Source of the DNA: Fermentimonas sp.
GTDB taxonomy: Bacteria > Bacteroidota > Bacteroidia > Bacteroidales > Dysgonomonadaceae
Length of the DNA stretch: 39,044 bases
Direction: 5' to 3'
NCBI GenBank assembly: GCA_015478775.1
Contig: JADMKP010000003.1
Location: 1-39,044, forward strand
The notes under the pieces were generated by a model. It was not told the origin of the DNA. It saw nothing but the letters and a program-made list of their open reading frames with translations, and did no database searches. Positions 23,105 through 32,343 of the stretch are shown piece by piece. Positions within the stretch are counted from its first letter, which is position 1; each line of letters starts with the position of its first letter. Made by a program: the position numbers and the translations under genes.

Positions 23105-25825
23105 TTAACCTTCAATAGCAGCCTGAGCAGCGGCTAATCGAGCAATAGGTACACGGAATGGAGAACAAGACACGTAATTAAGACCAACAGAGTGAAAGAA
23201 CTTCACTGATGCTGGTTCACCACCATGCTCACCACAAATACCACATTTAAGAGTAGGTTTAACTTCGCGACCTTTCTGAACAGCCATTCTCACAAGTTGT
23301 CCCACGCCATTCTGATCAACTACAGCAAATGGGTCGTGCTTCAAAATACCCTTATCAATATACATTGGAAGGAATTTAGCAACGTCATCACGGCTATATC
23401 CAAATGTCATCTGAGTAAGGTCATTAGTACCAAATGAGAAGAAGTCGGCCTCTGCAGCAATTTTGTGTGCAGTAAGAGCAGCACGTGGAATCTCAATCAT
23501 TGTACCAATCTTATATTCAACCGAGTCGTTATTCTCAGCAAACACTTTCGCTATAGTAGTTTCGATAATCTCTTTTTGAGCTTTAAACTCATATACAATA
23601 CCTGTAAGTGGAACCATTATTTCAGGGACAGCTGTTATTCCTTCATTTTTCAATTCCAGAGCTGCTTCCATAATTGCGCGAGTCTGCATTTCAGTAATTT
23701 CGGGATAAAGGTTACCCAAACGACATCCACGCAAACCAAGCATTGGATTTGATTCCATTAAGCTCTCAACTCTTTCGTTGATATCTTTATAAGAGATATT
23801 CATAACTTTTGCCATTTCCATCTGCCCTTTTTCATCGTGAGGAACAAATTCATGTAATGGAGGATCAAGAAGACGAATGGTAACAGGTAGTCCATCCATC
23901 GCTTTAAAAATACCTATGAAATCTTTCTTCTGTAATGGTAACAGTTTTTTTAGCGCATCGCGTCTGCCATCCTCATCTTTAGCAAGAATCATTTCACGCA
24001 TAGAAACAATCTTATCTTCTTCAAAGAACATGTGTTCGGTACGGCAAAGTCCTATTCCTTTAGCTCCAAAGCTACGTGCAACTTCAGCATCGTTAGGAGT
24101 GTCGGCGTTTGTTCTAACGTCCATGTGCGCATATTTTTCTGCAATCGACATTAATTCTCTAAAATTATCATCAATTTCAGCGTCCTGAGTAGCAATTTTT
24201 CCTTCATAAACATAACCTGTTGATCCGTCAAGAGAAAGCCAATCGCCCTCATTAAAAACTTTACCCTTAATAGTAACCGTTCGGGCTTTATAATCAATTA
24301 CCATATCATTGGCAGCAGAAACACAGCACTTGCCCATTCCGCGAGCTACAACCGCAGCGTGAGAAGTCATACCTCCGCGTGCAGTTAATATACCTCTTGC
24401 AGAAGACATTCCACGTAAATCTTCAGGGGAAGTTTCTATACGGCATAGAATAACATCCTTGCCATTTTTTGCCCAATTCTCTGCATCATCAGCATGAAAA
24501 ACTACCTGCCCTGCCGAAGCACCTGGAGATGCAGGAAGACCATGAGTAACAGGTTTTGCATTAGCTAATGCTTTTGTATCAAACACAGGGTGTAACAATT
24601 CGTCAAGCTTATCAGCATCACAGCGTTTTAAAACTGTTTTTTCATCAATAGAACCTTCATGCAACAAATCAATGGCAATCTTAATCATGGCGGCACCCGT
24701 ACGTTTTCCTCCTCTAGTCTGCAAAATCCACAATTTACCATCCTGAATAGTAAATTCTAAATCCTGCATATCTTTAAAATAATCTTCCAGTTTTTGTTGA
24801 ACCTCAATCAGCTCCTGAGCACATGTAGGCAACACCTCTTCCAAAGATGGATATTTATTTTTACGCTCTTCCTCTGAAACACCTTGTAATTTCGCCCATC
24901 TACGAGAACCTTCAATGGTTATTTCTTGTGGAGTGCGCACACCTGAAACAACATCTTCACCCTGTGCATCGATAAGGTACTCTCCATTAAAAATATCTTC
25001 ACCGGTTGCTGAGTCACGGGTAAATGCTACACCTGTACCAGATGTTTTACCCATGTTTCCATACACCATAGCTTGAACATTAACTGCAGTGCCCCACTCA
25101 TCAGAAAAGTTGTTCATTTTTCTGTAGAGATTAGCACGATCATTCATCCAACTGTCAAAAACGGCACATACAGCACCCCATAACTGATCCCATGGACTTA
25201 CAGGAAAATCTTTCCCTGTATTTTCTTTAACTGCAGCTTTAAATTTCCTAACAAGTTCTTTAAGGTCTTCTGTAGTAAACTCATTATCGAGTTCAATTCC
25301 TTTTGAAGACTTCATCTCTTCCATTATTTCCTCAAAAGGATCAATATCATCTTTGCTCTGTGGTTTCATGCCCAAAACAACATCTCCATACATCTGTACA
25401 AATCGCCGGTAAGAGTCCCAGGCAAATCGTTCGTTACCCGATTTCTTTGCAATACCCTCAACTGCATCATCATTCAATCCAAGGTTCAAAACGGTATCCA
25501 TCATACCTGGCATAGAAACTCTTGCACCCGAGCGAACAGATACTAAACAAGGATTGTCCTTATCTCCAAACTTAGTACCGGTAAGACCTTCAATTTTGTT
25601 TATAGCATTCTCAACTTCACTCTTCAATACACTTATAACATAATCTTTACCAAGCTTGTTATATTCTGTACATACTTCAGTAGTAATAGTAAAACCCGGA
25701 GGAACAGGCACTCCAATTAAGTTCATCTCCGCAAGGTTTGCCCCTTTACCACCTAATAAGTTTTTCATATCTGCACGACCTTCAGCTACTCCGTTACCAA
25801 AGGTGTATACTCTCTTTTTTTCCAT
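23105..25825 (-). CDS. ppdK: Pyruvate, phosphate dikinase
   Basis: A 906-aa enzyme that interconverts pyruvate, ATP and phosphate with phosphoenolpyruvate, AMP and pyrophosphate, allowing reversible glycolysis/gluconeogenesis. The order is: N-terminal ATP-grasp domain (GGKGANLAEM, VSVRSGARVSMPGMMDTVLN), the swivelling phosphohistidine domain with catalytic His489 in GGMTSHAAVVARG, and the C-terminal PEP-binding barrel with Cys864 in GICGEHGGEP. Length fits the bacterial enzyme. It is transcribed alone, with a GC-rich hairpin downstream. A regulatory-protein gene (PDRP) is not adjacent. Confidence 0.97.
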   Translation of the reverse strand: MEKKRVYTFGNGVAEGRADMKNLLGGKGANLAEMNLIGVPVPPGFTITTEVCTEYNKLGKDYVISVLKSEVENAINKIEGLTGTKFGDKDNPCLVSVRSGARVSMPGMMDTVLNLGLNDDAVEGIAKKSGNERFAWDSYRRFVQMYGDVVLGMKPQSKDDIDPFEEIMEEMKSSKGIELDNEFTTEDLKELVRKFKAAVKENTGKDFPVSPWDQLWGAVCAVFDSWMNDRANLYRKMNNFSDEWGTAVNVQAMVYGNMGKTSGTGVAFTRDSATGEDIFNGEYLIDAQGEDVVSGVRTPQEITIEGSRRWAKLQGVSEEERKNKYPSLEEVLPTCAQELIEVQQKLEDYFKDMQDLEFTIQDGKLWILQTRGGKRTGAAMIKIAIDLLHEGSIDEKTVLKRCDADKLDELLHPVFDTKALANAKPVTHGLPASPGASAGQVVFHADDAENWAKNGKDVILCRIETSPEDLRGMSSARGILTARGGMTSHAAVVARGMGKCCVSAANDMVIDYKARTVTIKGKVFNEGDWLSLDGSTGYVYEGKIATQDAEIDDNFRELMSIAEKYAHMDVRTNADTPNDAEVARSFGAKGIGLCRTEHMFFEEDKIVSMREMILAKDEDGRRDALKKLLPLQKKDFIGIFKAMDGLPVTIRLLDPPLHEFVPHDEKGQMEMAKVMNISYKDINERVESLMESNPMLGLRGCRLGNLYPEITEMQTRAIMEAALELKNEGITAVPEIMVPLTGIVYEFKAQKEIIETTIAKVFAENNDSVEYKIGTMIEIPRAALTAHKIAAEADFFSFGTNDLTQMTFGYSRDDVAKFLPMYIDKGILKHDPFAVVDQNGVGQLVRMAVQKGREVKPTLKCGICGEHGGEPASVKFFHSVGLNYVSCSPFRVPIARLAAAQAAIEG

Positions 25826-25930
25826 TTGAATTTAGTTATGATTGTTAACTGTTAAATTAATTATATATTAGATCTCATTAATTTCACAAACTTACTAACT
25901 TATCTTAAGGATTTCTTACAGATAACTTAA

Positions 25931-26695
25931 TTATTTATTACTCATAGATATGTTATATAACTGTATATTAGGATTTATACCAGTTGGATTTTCCAACTGA
26001 ATATATCCAAATATTTGTTTTAGTGTATCATTGTTAATGTATTTTGCAATAGATGTACTATAAGTTATGTTTTCTGTTATTTTCTTTGGATTGTAAATTG
26101 TAGTATCTGAATAAACCAGTGTAATTAAAGAGGTAAGAGTATAAACCGATGAAGGGTTTACGCCTAACACACTATAATCGAATGAGAAAACGCTATCTTT
26201 TATATTTTCAGATATCTCAGTTGAATCTATTCGAAATCTTAATCTATCTCTTTGTATATCAAGAGATCTGAAAGAAAAGTTTTTTGGTATATATGATGCA
26301 GAATAAACTGCTTCACCCATATCATTATTTTGAATATTTATTTGTGCTATTTCAGTATCAAGGATAGATTGCTCACGTTTCAGTCTAGACTTCACTGAAT
26401 CATTCATTCTCAAATAGAGATCAATCCTATCTGAGTACCACGACAAAGATGTATCCCATTGACTTTGAGTAACCCCATTCATTTTAAATACCTGGTTGAT
26501 ATAAGCTTCTTTCTTTTCAGATGAGTCGAAATTCCGATAATCGTTTTCTATTGTAGCTTCTGCAACATAAACTTCATACATTATCTGTTCCATCTTTTTC
26601 CTTTTCAATACTTCTTTGGGTCGGTTCTGACAAGAAGTAATTAAAATACTCATTAAAATGAGTAGGAGATAATATGAAACAAATCTAGGGTACAC
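25931..26695 (-). CDS. DUF4296-type lipoprotein
   Basis: A 254-aa predicted lipoprotein with lipobox ITSC at Cys22, followed by the helical DUF4296 region (KRKKMEQIMYEVYVAEATIEN through the YSDRIDLYLRMNDSVKSRL segment). A strand-rich C-terminal half ends in NIQLYNISMSNK. DUF4296 proteins are Bacteroidota-specific and of unknown role. The start is a GTG at 26695 inside the lspA 3' end (11-bp overlap). The only later ATG would leave seven residues before the lipobox, too short for a signal peptide. It is last in the dksA-like/lspA/DUF4296 operon. Confidence 0.8.
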   Translation of the reverse strand: MYPRFVSYYLLLILMSILITSCQNRPKEVLKRKKMEQIMYEVYVAEATIENDYRNFDSSEKKEAYINQVFKMNGVTQSQWDTSLSWYSDRIDLYLRMNDSVKSRLKREQSILDTEIAQINIQNNDMGEAVYSASYIPKNFSFRSLDIQRDRLRFRIDSTEISENIKDSVFSFDYSVLGVNPSSVYTLTSLITLVYSDTTIYNPKKITENITYSTSIAKYINNDTLKQIFGYIQLENPTGINPNIQLYNISMSNK

Positions 26696-27413
26696 TATTA
26701 TATGAATTTACTTTATTGTCCTTACTGTAGAATATATTCTCCGGATGTTCTAAGTCATATTTTTCACGCTCCGATTTTGATAGTAGAGAGTATGAGAGCG
26801 TTTTACGATAGAATAGTAGAAGTAGAATAACACCAACTGTGATAGCAGAATCGGCAATATTAAAGATAAACCGAAAGAAAAGAAATTCTTCTCCTCCCAC
26901 AAAAGGTATCCAATCGGGGAAAGTGCCACTAAATAACGGGAAATAGAGCATATCAACCACTTTGCCATGCAGTAATGTTGAATAACCCTGCCCCCATGGC
27001 ACAAATGATGCTATATGACCTGGATAACTCGCTTCGAATATTACTCCGTAGAAAATACTATCAATAATATTGCCAGCAGCACCTGCAAGTATTAGTGCCA
27101 CACAACAGATAAAACTATTTTTGAATCCTAGTTTAACCAATTTCCTTATATAAAGGATAATAAATGTAACAGCAATAATACGAAATATAGATAAAAAGAG
27201 TTTCCCACCTGCCTCAATTCCAAAAGCCATTCCGTTATTTTCGACAAAATATATTTTAAACCAGTCAGTTATATCATACATTTCATAAAGCTCCATATGG
27301 GTCTTTATCCAAATTTTGGATAACTGATCTATCAGCAGTACAATAGTTACTACTGCAACTGCTGCGAGTGTCTTTTTTCTACTTTTAAAAGAAGATGAGG
27401 AGTTTTCCATCAA
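26685..27413 (-). CDS. lspA: Lipoprotein signal peptidase
   Basis: A 242-aa inner-membrane aspartyl protease that cleaves prolipoproteins ahead of the lipidated cysteine. Catalytic aspartates are Asp118 (GAAGNIIDSIFYG) and Asp188 (FNIADSAITVG); the other family motif is VENNGMAFGI. Between the catalytic aspartates lies a longer than usual loop (about 125-178) with a hydrophobic or aromatic character, and the protein exceeds the typical 160-170 aa. Such extended forms are common in Bacteroidota. It is 5 nt after the dksA-like gene and overlaps the DUF4296 lipoprotein gene, which is itself a likely substrate. Confidence 0.96.
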   Translation of the reverse strand: MMENSSSSFKSRKKTLAAVAVVTIVLLIDQLSKIWIKTHMELYEMYDITDWFKIYFVENNGMAFGIEAGGKLFLSIFRIIAVTFIILYIRKLVKLGFKNSFICCVALILAGAAGNIIDSIFYGVIFEASYPGHIASFVPWGQGYSTLLHGKVVDMLYFPLFSGTFPDWIPFVGGEEFLFFRFIFNIADSAITVGVILLLLFYRKTLSYSLLSKSEREKYDLEHPENIFYSKDNKVNSYNSVP

Positions 27414-27418
27414 ACAAA

Positions 27419-27799
27419 TTATCTTTTTTTGCTAGATTTTGCTTCAATGCTTAAGGTTGCGTGTGGTACGGCACGTAGGCGTTCTTTAGGAATTAATATC
27501 CCTGTTTCTCTACATACTCCATAAGTTCCATTCTCGATACGTATCAATGCCGCCTGCAGATTTTGAATAAATTTCATTTGACGTTGTGCCAATCTTCCAG
27601 CCTCTTCTTTTGAAAGAGTAGAAGCACCCTCCTCTAACACTTTGTATGTAGGAGATGTGTCAATAGTATCATTGCCATCGGCATTTGTTACTGCGGCACG
27701 ATAGTTTTCATATTCCTGACGGGCAATATCTAATTTTTCATTAATAATAGCTCTGAATTCTTCCAATTCCTCGGCTGAATACTTAGTTTTTTTGCTCAT
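27419..27799 (-). CDS. TraR/DksA-family regulator with reduced zinc finger
   Basis: A 126-aa DksA/TraR-type protein predicted to enter the RNA polymerase secondary channel. It has an N-terminal coiled coil (about 8-90) and the C-terminal signature GTYGVC followed by IPKERLRAVPHATLSIEAK. Canonical DksA has four zinc cysteines; here Cys96 is the only cysteine in the protein, so zinc cannot be bound in the usual way. Fold and length are otherwise conserved. It is first of a three-gene operon with lspA and the DUF4296 gene and has its own candidate promoter in the spacer behind ileS. Confidence 0.88.
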   Translation of the reverse strand: MSKKTKYSAEELEEFRAIINEKLDIARQEYENYRAAVTNADGNDTIDTSPTYKVLEEGASTLSKEEAGRLAQRQMKFIQNLQAALIRIENGTYGVCRETGILIPKERLRAVPHATLSIEAKSSKKR

Positions 27800-27887
27800 A
27801 TTTTATTTTTTTACTTTATGTCTCCAGGGAATAAAGGTGCTGTTAAAACAACCGATAATTCGTATTGTTCAGTTCATTTAACTTTCA

Positions 27888-27895
27888 CAAATATA
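27888..27895 (-). promoter_or_regulatory. Candidate -7 box of the dksA-like/lspA operon
   Basis: TATATTTG on the minus strand exactly fits TAnnTTTG. It lies in the 115-nt gap between ileS and the dksA-like gene, 88 nt before the latter's start. No TTTG partner is evident in the ileS 3' end. Confidence 0.45.
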
Positions 27896-27914
27896 GGTAT
27901 AATACTAATAAAAC

Positions 27915-30900
27915 TCAACTCTTTCTATATATACTGATTGTCAGATGCATATCATCAATTTCAATCTCCTCTTCCATAACATCTTCTACAATAATGATTT
28001 CATCGGCCAGAACCTGATTTCTTATGTAAGAATCATAGTCGATAATTGCATTATCTATGTTAGAATTAGATGAAATTTCAACCTTCACTCTATCAGTAAT
28101 CTCAAAATCCTTTGCTTTACGGATATTTTGAATTCTATTTACTAACTCACGGGCTATACCCTCTTTGCGTAATTCATCAGTAATTGTTATATCAAGAGCA
28201 ACAGTGAGCCTGCCTTCATTTCCAACAAGCCAACCCGGAATATCTTCTGAAATTACTTCAACATCATCCAGTCCAATCACCACTTCCTCACCACCTACAT
28301 TCAGGTTGAAAGAACCATTACTTTCAAGCTTGTTAATATCACTGTTTTCCATCTCTTGAATAATAACAGCAAGCTGTTTCATAATCTTACCATAGCGAGG
28401 ACCAAGCTTTTTAAAGTCGGGCTTCACTCTCTTAACAAGCATCTCATTAGCAGAATCTACAAACAACAATTCTTTTACATTTACCTCGTTCAATATTAAT
28501 TGCTCTACAGCTTCAATATTCATCTTCTGCTTATCGTCTGCAACAGGTATCATAATCTTTGATAAAGGCTGACGAACCTTAATATTAACTTTACGTCTTA
28601 ACGAAAGTATAATTGATGATGCAGCTTGAGCCAAATACATTTGCTCCTCTAGTTGTTTATCAATAACCGCTTCATCAGCTTGTGGAAAATCATCAAGATG
28701 AACTGAATCCATCTTATTGCTTCCATCTGTAACAGAAGTCAAATCTAGATAAAGCCTATCTGAATAAAATGGTGCAATAGGTGCCATAAGTTTGGTTATT
28801 GTAACCAAACAATAATAAAGAGTTTGATATGCAGAAAGCTTATCATCACTCATTTCACCACCCCAAAAGCGTTTGCGATTGAGTCTTACATACCAATTAC
28901 TAAGATTGTCATTTACAAAATCTGCTATGGCACGTCCGGCTTTAGTTGGCTCATAGTTTTTATAACCCTCATCAACCTCCTGAACCAAACTGTTTAATAA
29001 AGAAATTATCCAACGATCAATCTCTGGTCGTTTTTCTATATCAATTTGCGGATATTGATTACGGAAACCATCAACATTTGCATAAAGTGTAAAGAAAGAA
29101 TACGTATTATATAATGTTCCAAAGAACTTCCTACGAGCCTCCTCTATACCCTCAACATCAAACTTAAGATTCTCCCATGGAGCAGCATTTGTTATCATGT
29201 ACCAGCGAAGTGGATCAGAACCATACTTATCTATAGTCTCAAATGGATCAACCGCATTACCAAGTCGTTTCGACATTTTATTGCCATTCTTATCGAGCAC
29301 TAGTCCGTTCGAAACAACATTCTTAAACGCTACACTCCCCTTCACCATAGATGCTAAAGCGTGTAAAGTATAAAACCAACCCCTTGTCTGGTCAACCCCC
29401 TCTGCAATAAATTCAGCCGGAAACACTTTATTGAATTCATTTTCAGGAAGATGAGGATAGAAAACTTGAGCAAATGGCATCGCCCCACTATCAAACCACA
29501 CATCTATAAGATCAGATTCTCTATACATGGGATTTCCACTTTCCGAGACCAGCACAATGTTATCCACATAAGGTCTATGCAAATCTATCTTGTCGTATTC
29601 TAAGTCTTTGTAATCATTCAAATCCAGATCTTTCCAAGGTAATTCAGCCATAAACCCTGCATCTAACGACTTTTGCATCTCAGCATAAAGCTCTTTAACA
29701 GAACCAATACATTTCTCTTCTTTACTATCTTCTGTGCGCCAAATTGGCAGTGGTGTACCCCAATATCTGCTCCTGCTCAGGTTCCAATCCTGTAAGTTCT
29801 CAAGCCATTTACCAAAACGTCCGGTTCCAGTAGATTGTGGCTTCCAGTTTATAGTATTATTAAGCTCAATCATTTTTTCACGAGCAGCTGTAGTTTTAAC
29901 AAACCAACTATCCAACGGATAGTATAATACAGGTTTGTCTGTACGCCAACAATGTGGATAATTGTGAACTTGCTTTTCAATTCTGAAAGCACGGTTTTGA
30001 AGCTTAAGCATTACAGATAAATCAACATCAAGTGTCGCATCGGCTTCGGTAAGAGTATCATCATATTGATTCTTTACATACCTACCAGCAAACTCTGCAT
30101 AAAGCTTGGCATTCATGTTATTTTCAACAAAATCAGAATCCAACTCTTCAAGTTTAAAATACTTACCTGTTAAGTCAACCATTGGTCTTCTATTACCATC
30201 TTTATCGGTAAGCATCAACCCTTCAACATCATGCTCTTTTCCAATCTTCATGTCGTCGGCCCCAAAAGTAGGCGCTATGTGTACAATACCTGTACCATCT
30301 TCAGTAGTCACAAAATCGCCTGTCACTACCTTAAACGCATTTTCAGAGACATTTACCCAAGGCATCAACTGTTCATACTTAACACCCTCAAGCTCTGAGC
30401 CCTTCCATATTTTATCTAAAACCCGATAAGGGATATTTTTATCGCCTTTCTTATAATCATCAAAAGAAAGTTCAGCATTTTTTTCAGAAAAATATGCCCC
30501 CATCAGACTCTTTGCCAACACCACTGTAATTGGCATACCTGTATACTGATTATATGTCTCAACAGCTACATAATCAATATTCTTACCAACCGCAAGCAAT
30601 ACATTAGAAGGTAGAGTCCAAGGAGTTGTGGTCCATGCTAAAAGAAAAGCCTCTCCAAATCCCGTCCACTCATTTAATGGGTCTATTATCTTAAATTGAG
30701 CAGTACAAGTAGTATCAGTTACATCACGGTAGCAACCAGGCTGATTTAGTTCGTGTGAACTTAATCCAGTACCAGCAGCAGGTGAGTATGGCTGTATGGA
30801 ATATCCTTTGTATAGAAAATTTTTGTTGTATAGCTCTTTTAGCAAATACCACAATGTTTCTATGTATCTATTGTCATAAGTGATATAAGGATCGCTCATA

Positions 30901-31340
30901 TCAACCCAGTAACCCATCTTTTTGGTCAGATCTTCCCACTCACGGGTATATTTCATAACCTCGGTACGGCATGCAGCATTATACTCTTCAACAGTAATTT
31001 TTTTGCCAATGTCTTCCTTAGTAATTCCAAGTGTTTTTTCAACACTCAGCTCAACTGGCAATCCGTGCGTATCCCATCCGGCCTTTCGGTTAACCAAAAA
31101 GCCTTTCATAGTTTTATACCTACAAAATATATCTTTAATAGACCGTGCAATAACGTGATGTATACCCGGCATTCCGTTAGCCGATGGCGGACCTTCATAA
31201 AAAACAAATGGTGTGTTACCTTCGCGTGCTTCGAGACTTCTTTTAAATATATCTTTCTCGTCCCATTCGCGCAGTATCTCTCTATTTATTTCTGCAAGGT
31301 CTAAACTGCTCTTTTCCGGAAATTTTTTACTCATCTTCAA
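27915..31340 (-). CDS. ileS: Isoleucyl-tRNA synthetase
   Basis: A 1141-aa class I synthetase. The HIGH-type motif is GIHH in PPSANGMPGIHHVIAR near the N-terminus. The editing (CP1) domain includes WTTTPWTLPSN and EDGTGIVHIAP. The KMSKS-type loop is KMSKRLGNAVDP, followed by the anticodon-binding helical domain and a long C-terminal region with VKVRQPL-like residues. Length and the absence of the C-terminal zinc finger place it with the longer, eukaryote-like IleRS type (type 2), often less sensitive to mupirocin; that last point is inference. ATG at 31340 or, two codons later, 31334 are both possible starts. Confidence 0.97.
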   Translation of the reverse strand: MKMSKKFPEKSSLDLAEINREILREWDEKDIFKRSLEAREGNTPFVFYEGPPSANGMPGIHHVIARSIKDIFCRYKTMKGFLVNRKAGWDTHGLPVELSVEKTLGITKEDIGKKITVEEYNAACRTEVMKYTREWEDLTKKMGYWVDMSDPYITYDNRYIETLWYLLKELYNKNFLYKGYSIQPYSPAAGTGLSSHELNQPGCYRDVTDTTCTAQFKIIDPLNEWTGFGEAFLLAWTTTPWTLPSNVLLAVGKNIDYVAVETYNQYTGMPITVVLAKSLMGAYFSEKNAELSFDDYKKGDKNIPYRVLDKIWKGSELEGVKYEQLMPWVNVSENAFKVVTGDFVTTEDGTGIVHIAPTFGADDMKIGKEHDVEGLMLTDKDGNRRPMVDLTGKYFKLEELDSDFVENNMNAKLYAEFAGRYVKNQYDDTLTEADATLDVDLSVMLKLQNRAFRIEKQVHNYPHCWRTDKPVLYYPLDSWFVKTTAAREKMIELNNTINWKPQSTGTGRFGKWLENLQDWNLSRSRYWGTPLPIWRTEDSKEEKCIGSVKELYAEMQKSLDAGFMAELPWKDLDLNDYKDLEYDKIDLHRPYVDNIVLVSESGNPMYRESDLIDVWFDSGAMPFAQVFYPHLPENEFNKVFPAEFIAEGVDQTRGWFYTLHALASMVKGSVAFKNVVSNGLVLDKNGNKMSKRLGNAVDPFETIDKYGSDPLRWYMITNAAPWENLKFDVEGIEEARRKFFGTLYNTYSFFTLYANVDGFRNQYPQIDIEKRPEIDRWIISLLNSLVQEVDEGYKNYEPTKAGRAIADFVNDNLSNWYVRLNRKRFWGGEMSDDKLSAYQTLYYCLVTITKLMAPIAPFYSDRLYLDLTSVTDGSNKMDSVHLDDFPQADEAVIDKQLEEQMYLAQAASSIILSLRRKVNIKVRQPLSKIMIPVADDKQKMNIEAVEQLILNEVNVKELLFVDSANEMLVKRVKPDFKKLGPRYGKIMKQLAVIIQEMENSDINKLESNGSFNLNVGGEEVVIGLDDVEVISEDIPGWLVGNEGRLTVALDITITDELRKEGIARELVNRIQNIRKAKDFEITDRVKVEISSNSNIDNAIIDYDSYIRNQVLADEIIIVEDVMEEEIEIDDMHLTISIYRKS

Positions 31341-31368
31341 TAAATTAATCCCTGTAAAAATTAGTGTG

Positions 31369-31376
31369 CAAAGGTA
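31369..31376 (-). promoter_or_regulatory. Candidate -7 box of ileS
   Basis: TACCTTTG on the minus strand matches TAnnTTTG, 28 nt upstream of the ileS start. The upstream box is weak (only an ACAA/TTGT-like element is present). Confidence 0.5.
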
Positions 31377-31419
31377 GTAATAAAATAAGAAAAGACAATC
31401 GATAGATTAGTTAAGTGGG

Positions 31420-31449
31420 TTTGTAATGTCCAACAAAATAGTATATTTG
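31420..31449 (+). promoter_or_regulatory. Promoter of the secreted EEP-family gene
   Basis: TTTG (31420-31423) and TATATTTG (31442-31449) are separated by 18 nt, a near-ideal Bacteroidota promoter. The expected leader before the ATG at 31481 is about 25 nt. Confidence 0.75.
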
Positions 31450-31480
31450 TGATATATTTAATTTCCAAAATAAAAATTAT

Positions 31481-32332
31481 ATGAGAAATATATTAAGCAC
31501 TATAATAATATGCATAATGATTACCACATCAGGTTTATCGGCACAAAACAATCTTACAACACACAAAGTTGCTTCATTTAATTTAAGAATGGACACATCA
31601 GGTGATGTCGAAAATGCTTGGGCCAACAGAAAAGAGATGGTGAAGGGATTAATAAGTTTTCACGGTCTGGATATAATAGGAACACAAGAGGGTTTTAAGC
31701 ATCAGCTAGAACAGATAATTGAGCTTCCTCAATATGCTTATGTTGGTGCCGGAAGAGACGATGGCAAGGATGAAGGTGAACATTCTGCTATTATATACAA
31801 TAAATACAAATATAGAGTTTTAGAAAACGGCGACTTCTGGTTTTCCGAAACTCCCGAAACCCCAGGCAAAGGTTGGGACGCTACATGCTGTAACCGAATA
31901 TGTTCATGGGCAAAATTTAAAGAAGTTAGCAGCGGCAAAGAGTTTTATGTTTTCAATTCTCACTACGATCATGAAGGAGAAGTAGCACGCAAAAACTCTT
32001 CTCTTATGCTTATAGAAAAAGTAAAAGAGATAGCCAAAGACTATCCCTTATTTGCTACGGGCGACTTTAATGCCACTCCCGACTCTGAGCCTATTCAAAT
32101 TCTTATGAATTCTGAGGTGTTATTAGATTCATACCATGTAACAAAGAATCCTCCATACGGAACAATTGGTACATTCAACTCATTTCGCCTTGATGCCCCG
32201 ATGAACAACCGAATAGATTATATTTGGGTTACACCAAACATCAAGGTCGAAAAGTATGGAGTACTAAATGATATGCAATATGGACGTTTCCCTTCTGACC
32301 ACTTCCCTGTTGTTATTGAAGCTAGGTTTTAA
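31481..32332 (+). CDS. Secreted endonuclease/exonuclease/phosphatase family protein
   Basis: A 283-aa protein with a signal peptide (MRNILSTIIICIMITTSGLSAQ) and a single EEP domain. Metal and catalytic residues fit the family: Asn in FNLRMD, Glu in IIGTQEG, His in FNSHYDHEG, Asp and Asn in ATGDFNATPDS, and the terminal SDHFPV. Members include sphingomyelinase-like and sugar-phosphate or nuclease-like hydrolases, and the export signal points to a periplasmic or surface location. The substrate is not determinable. It has its own promoter and ends 11 nt from the convergent aminotransferase. Confidence 0.9.
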   Translation: MRNILSTIIICIMITTSGLSAQNNLTTHKVASFNLRMDTSGDVENAWANRKEMVKGLISFHGLDIIGTQEGFKHQLEQIIELPQYAYVGAGRDDGKDEGEHSAIIYNKYKYRVLENGDFWFSETPETPGKGWDATCCNRICSWAKFKEVSSGKEFYVFNSHYDHEGEVARKNSSLMLIEKVKEIAKDYPLFATGDFNATPDSEPIQILMNSEVLLDSYHVTKNPPYGTIGTFNSFRLDAPMNNRIDYIWVTPNIKVEKYGVLNDMQYGRFPSDHFPVVIEARF

Positions 32333-32343
32333 GAACTTACCTC

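Noticed and set aside
26750-27004. 84-codon frame within lspA on the same strand
   Set aside because: Alternative frame of lspA covering the catalytic region; the lspA frame has both aspartate motifs and full length.
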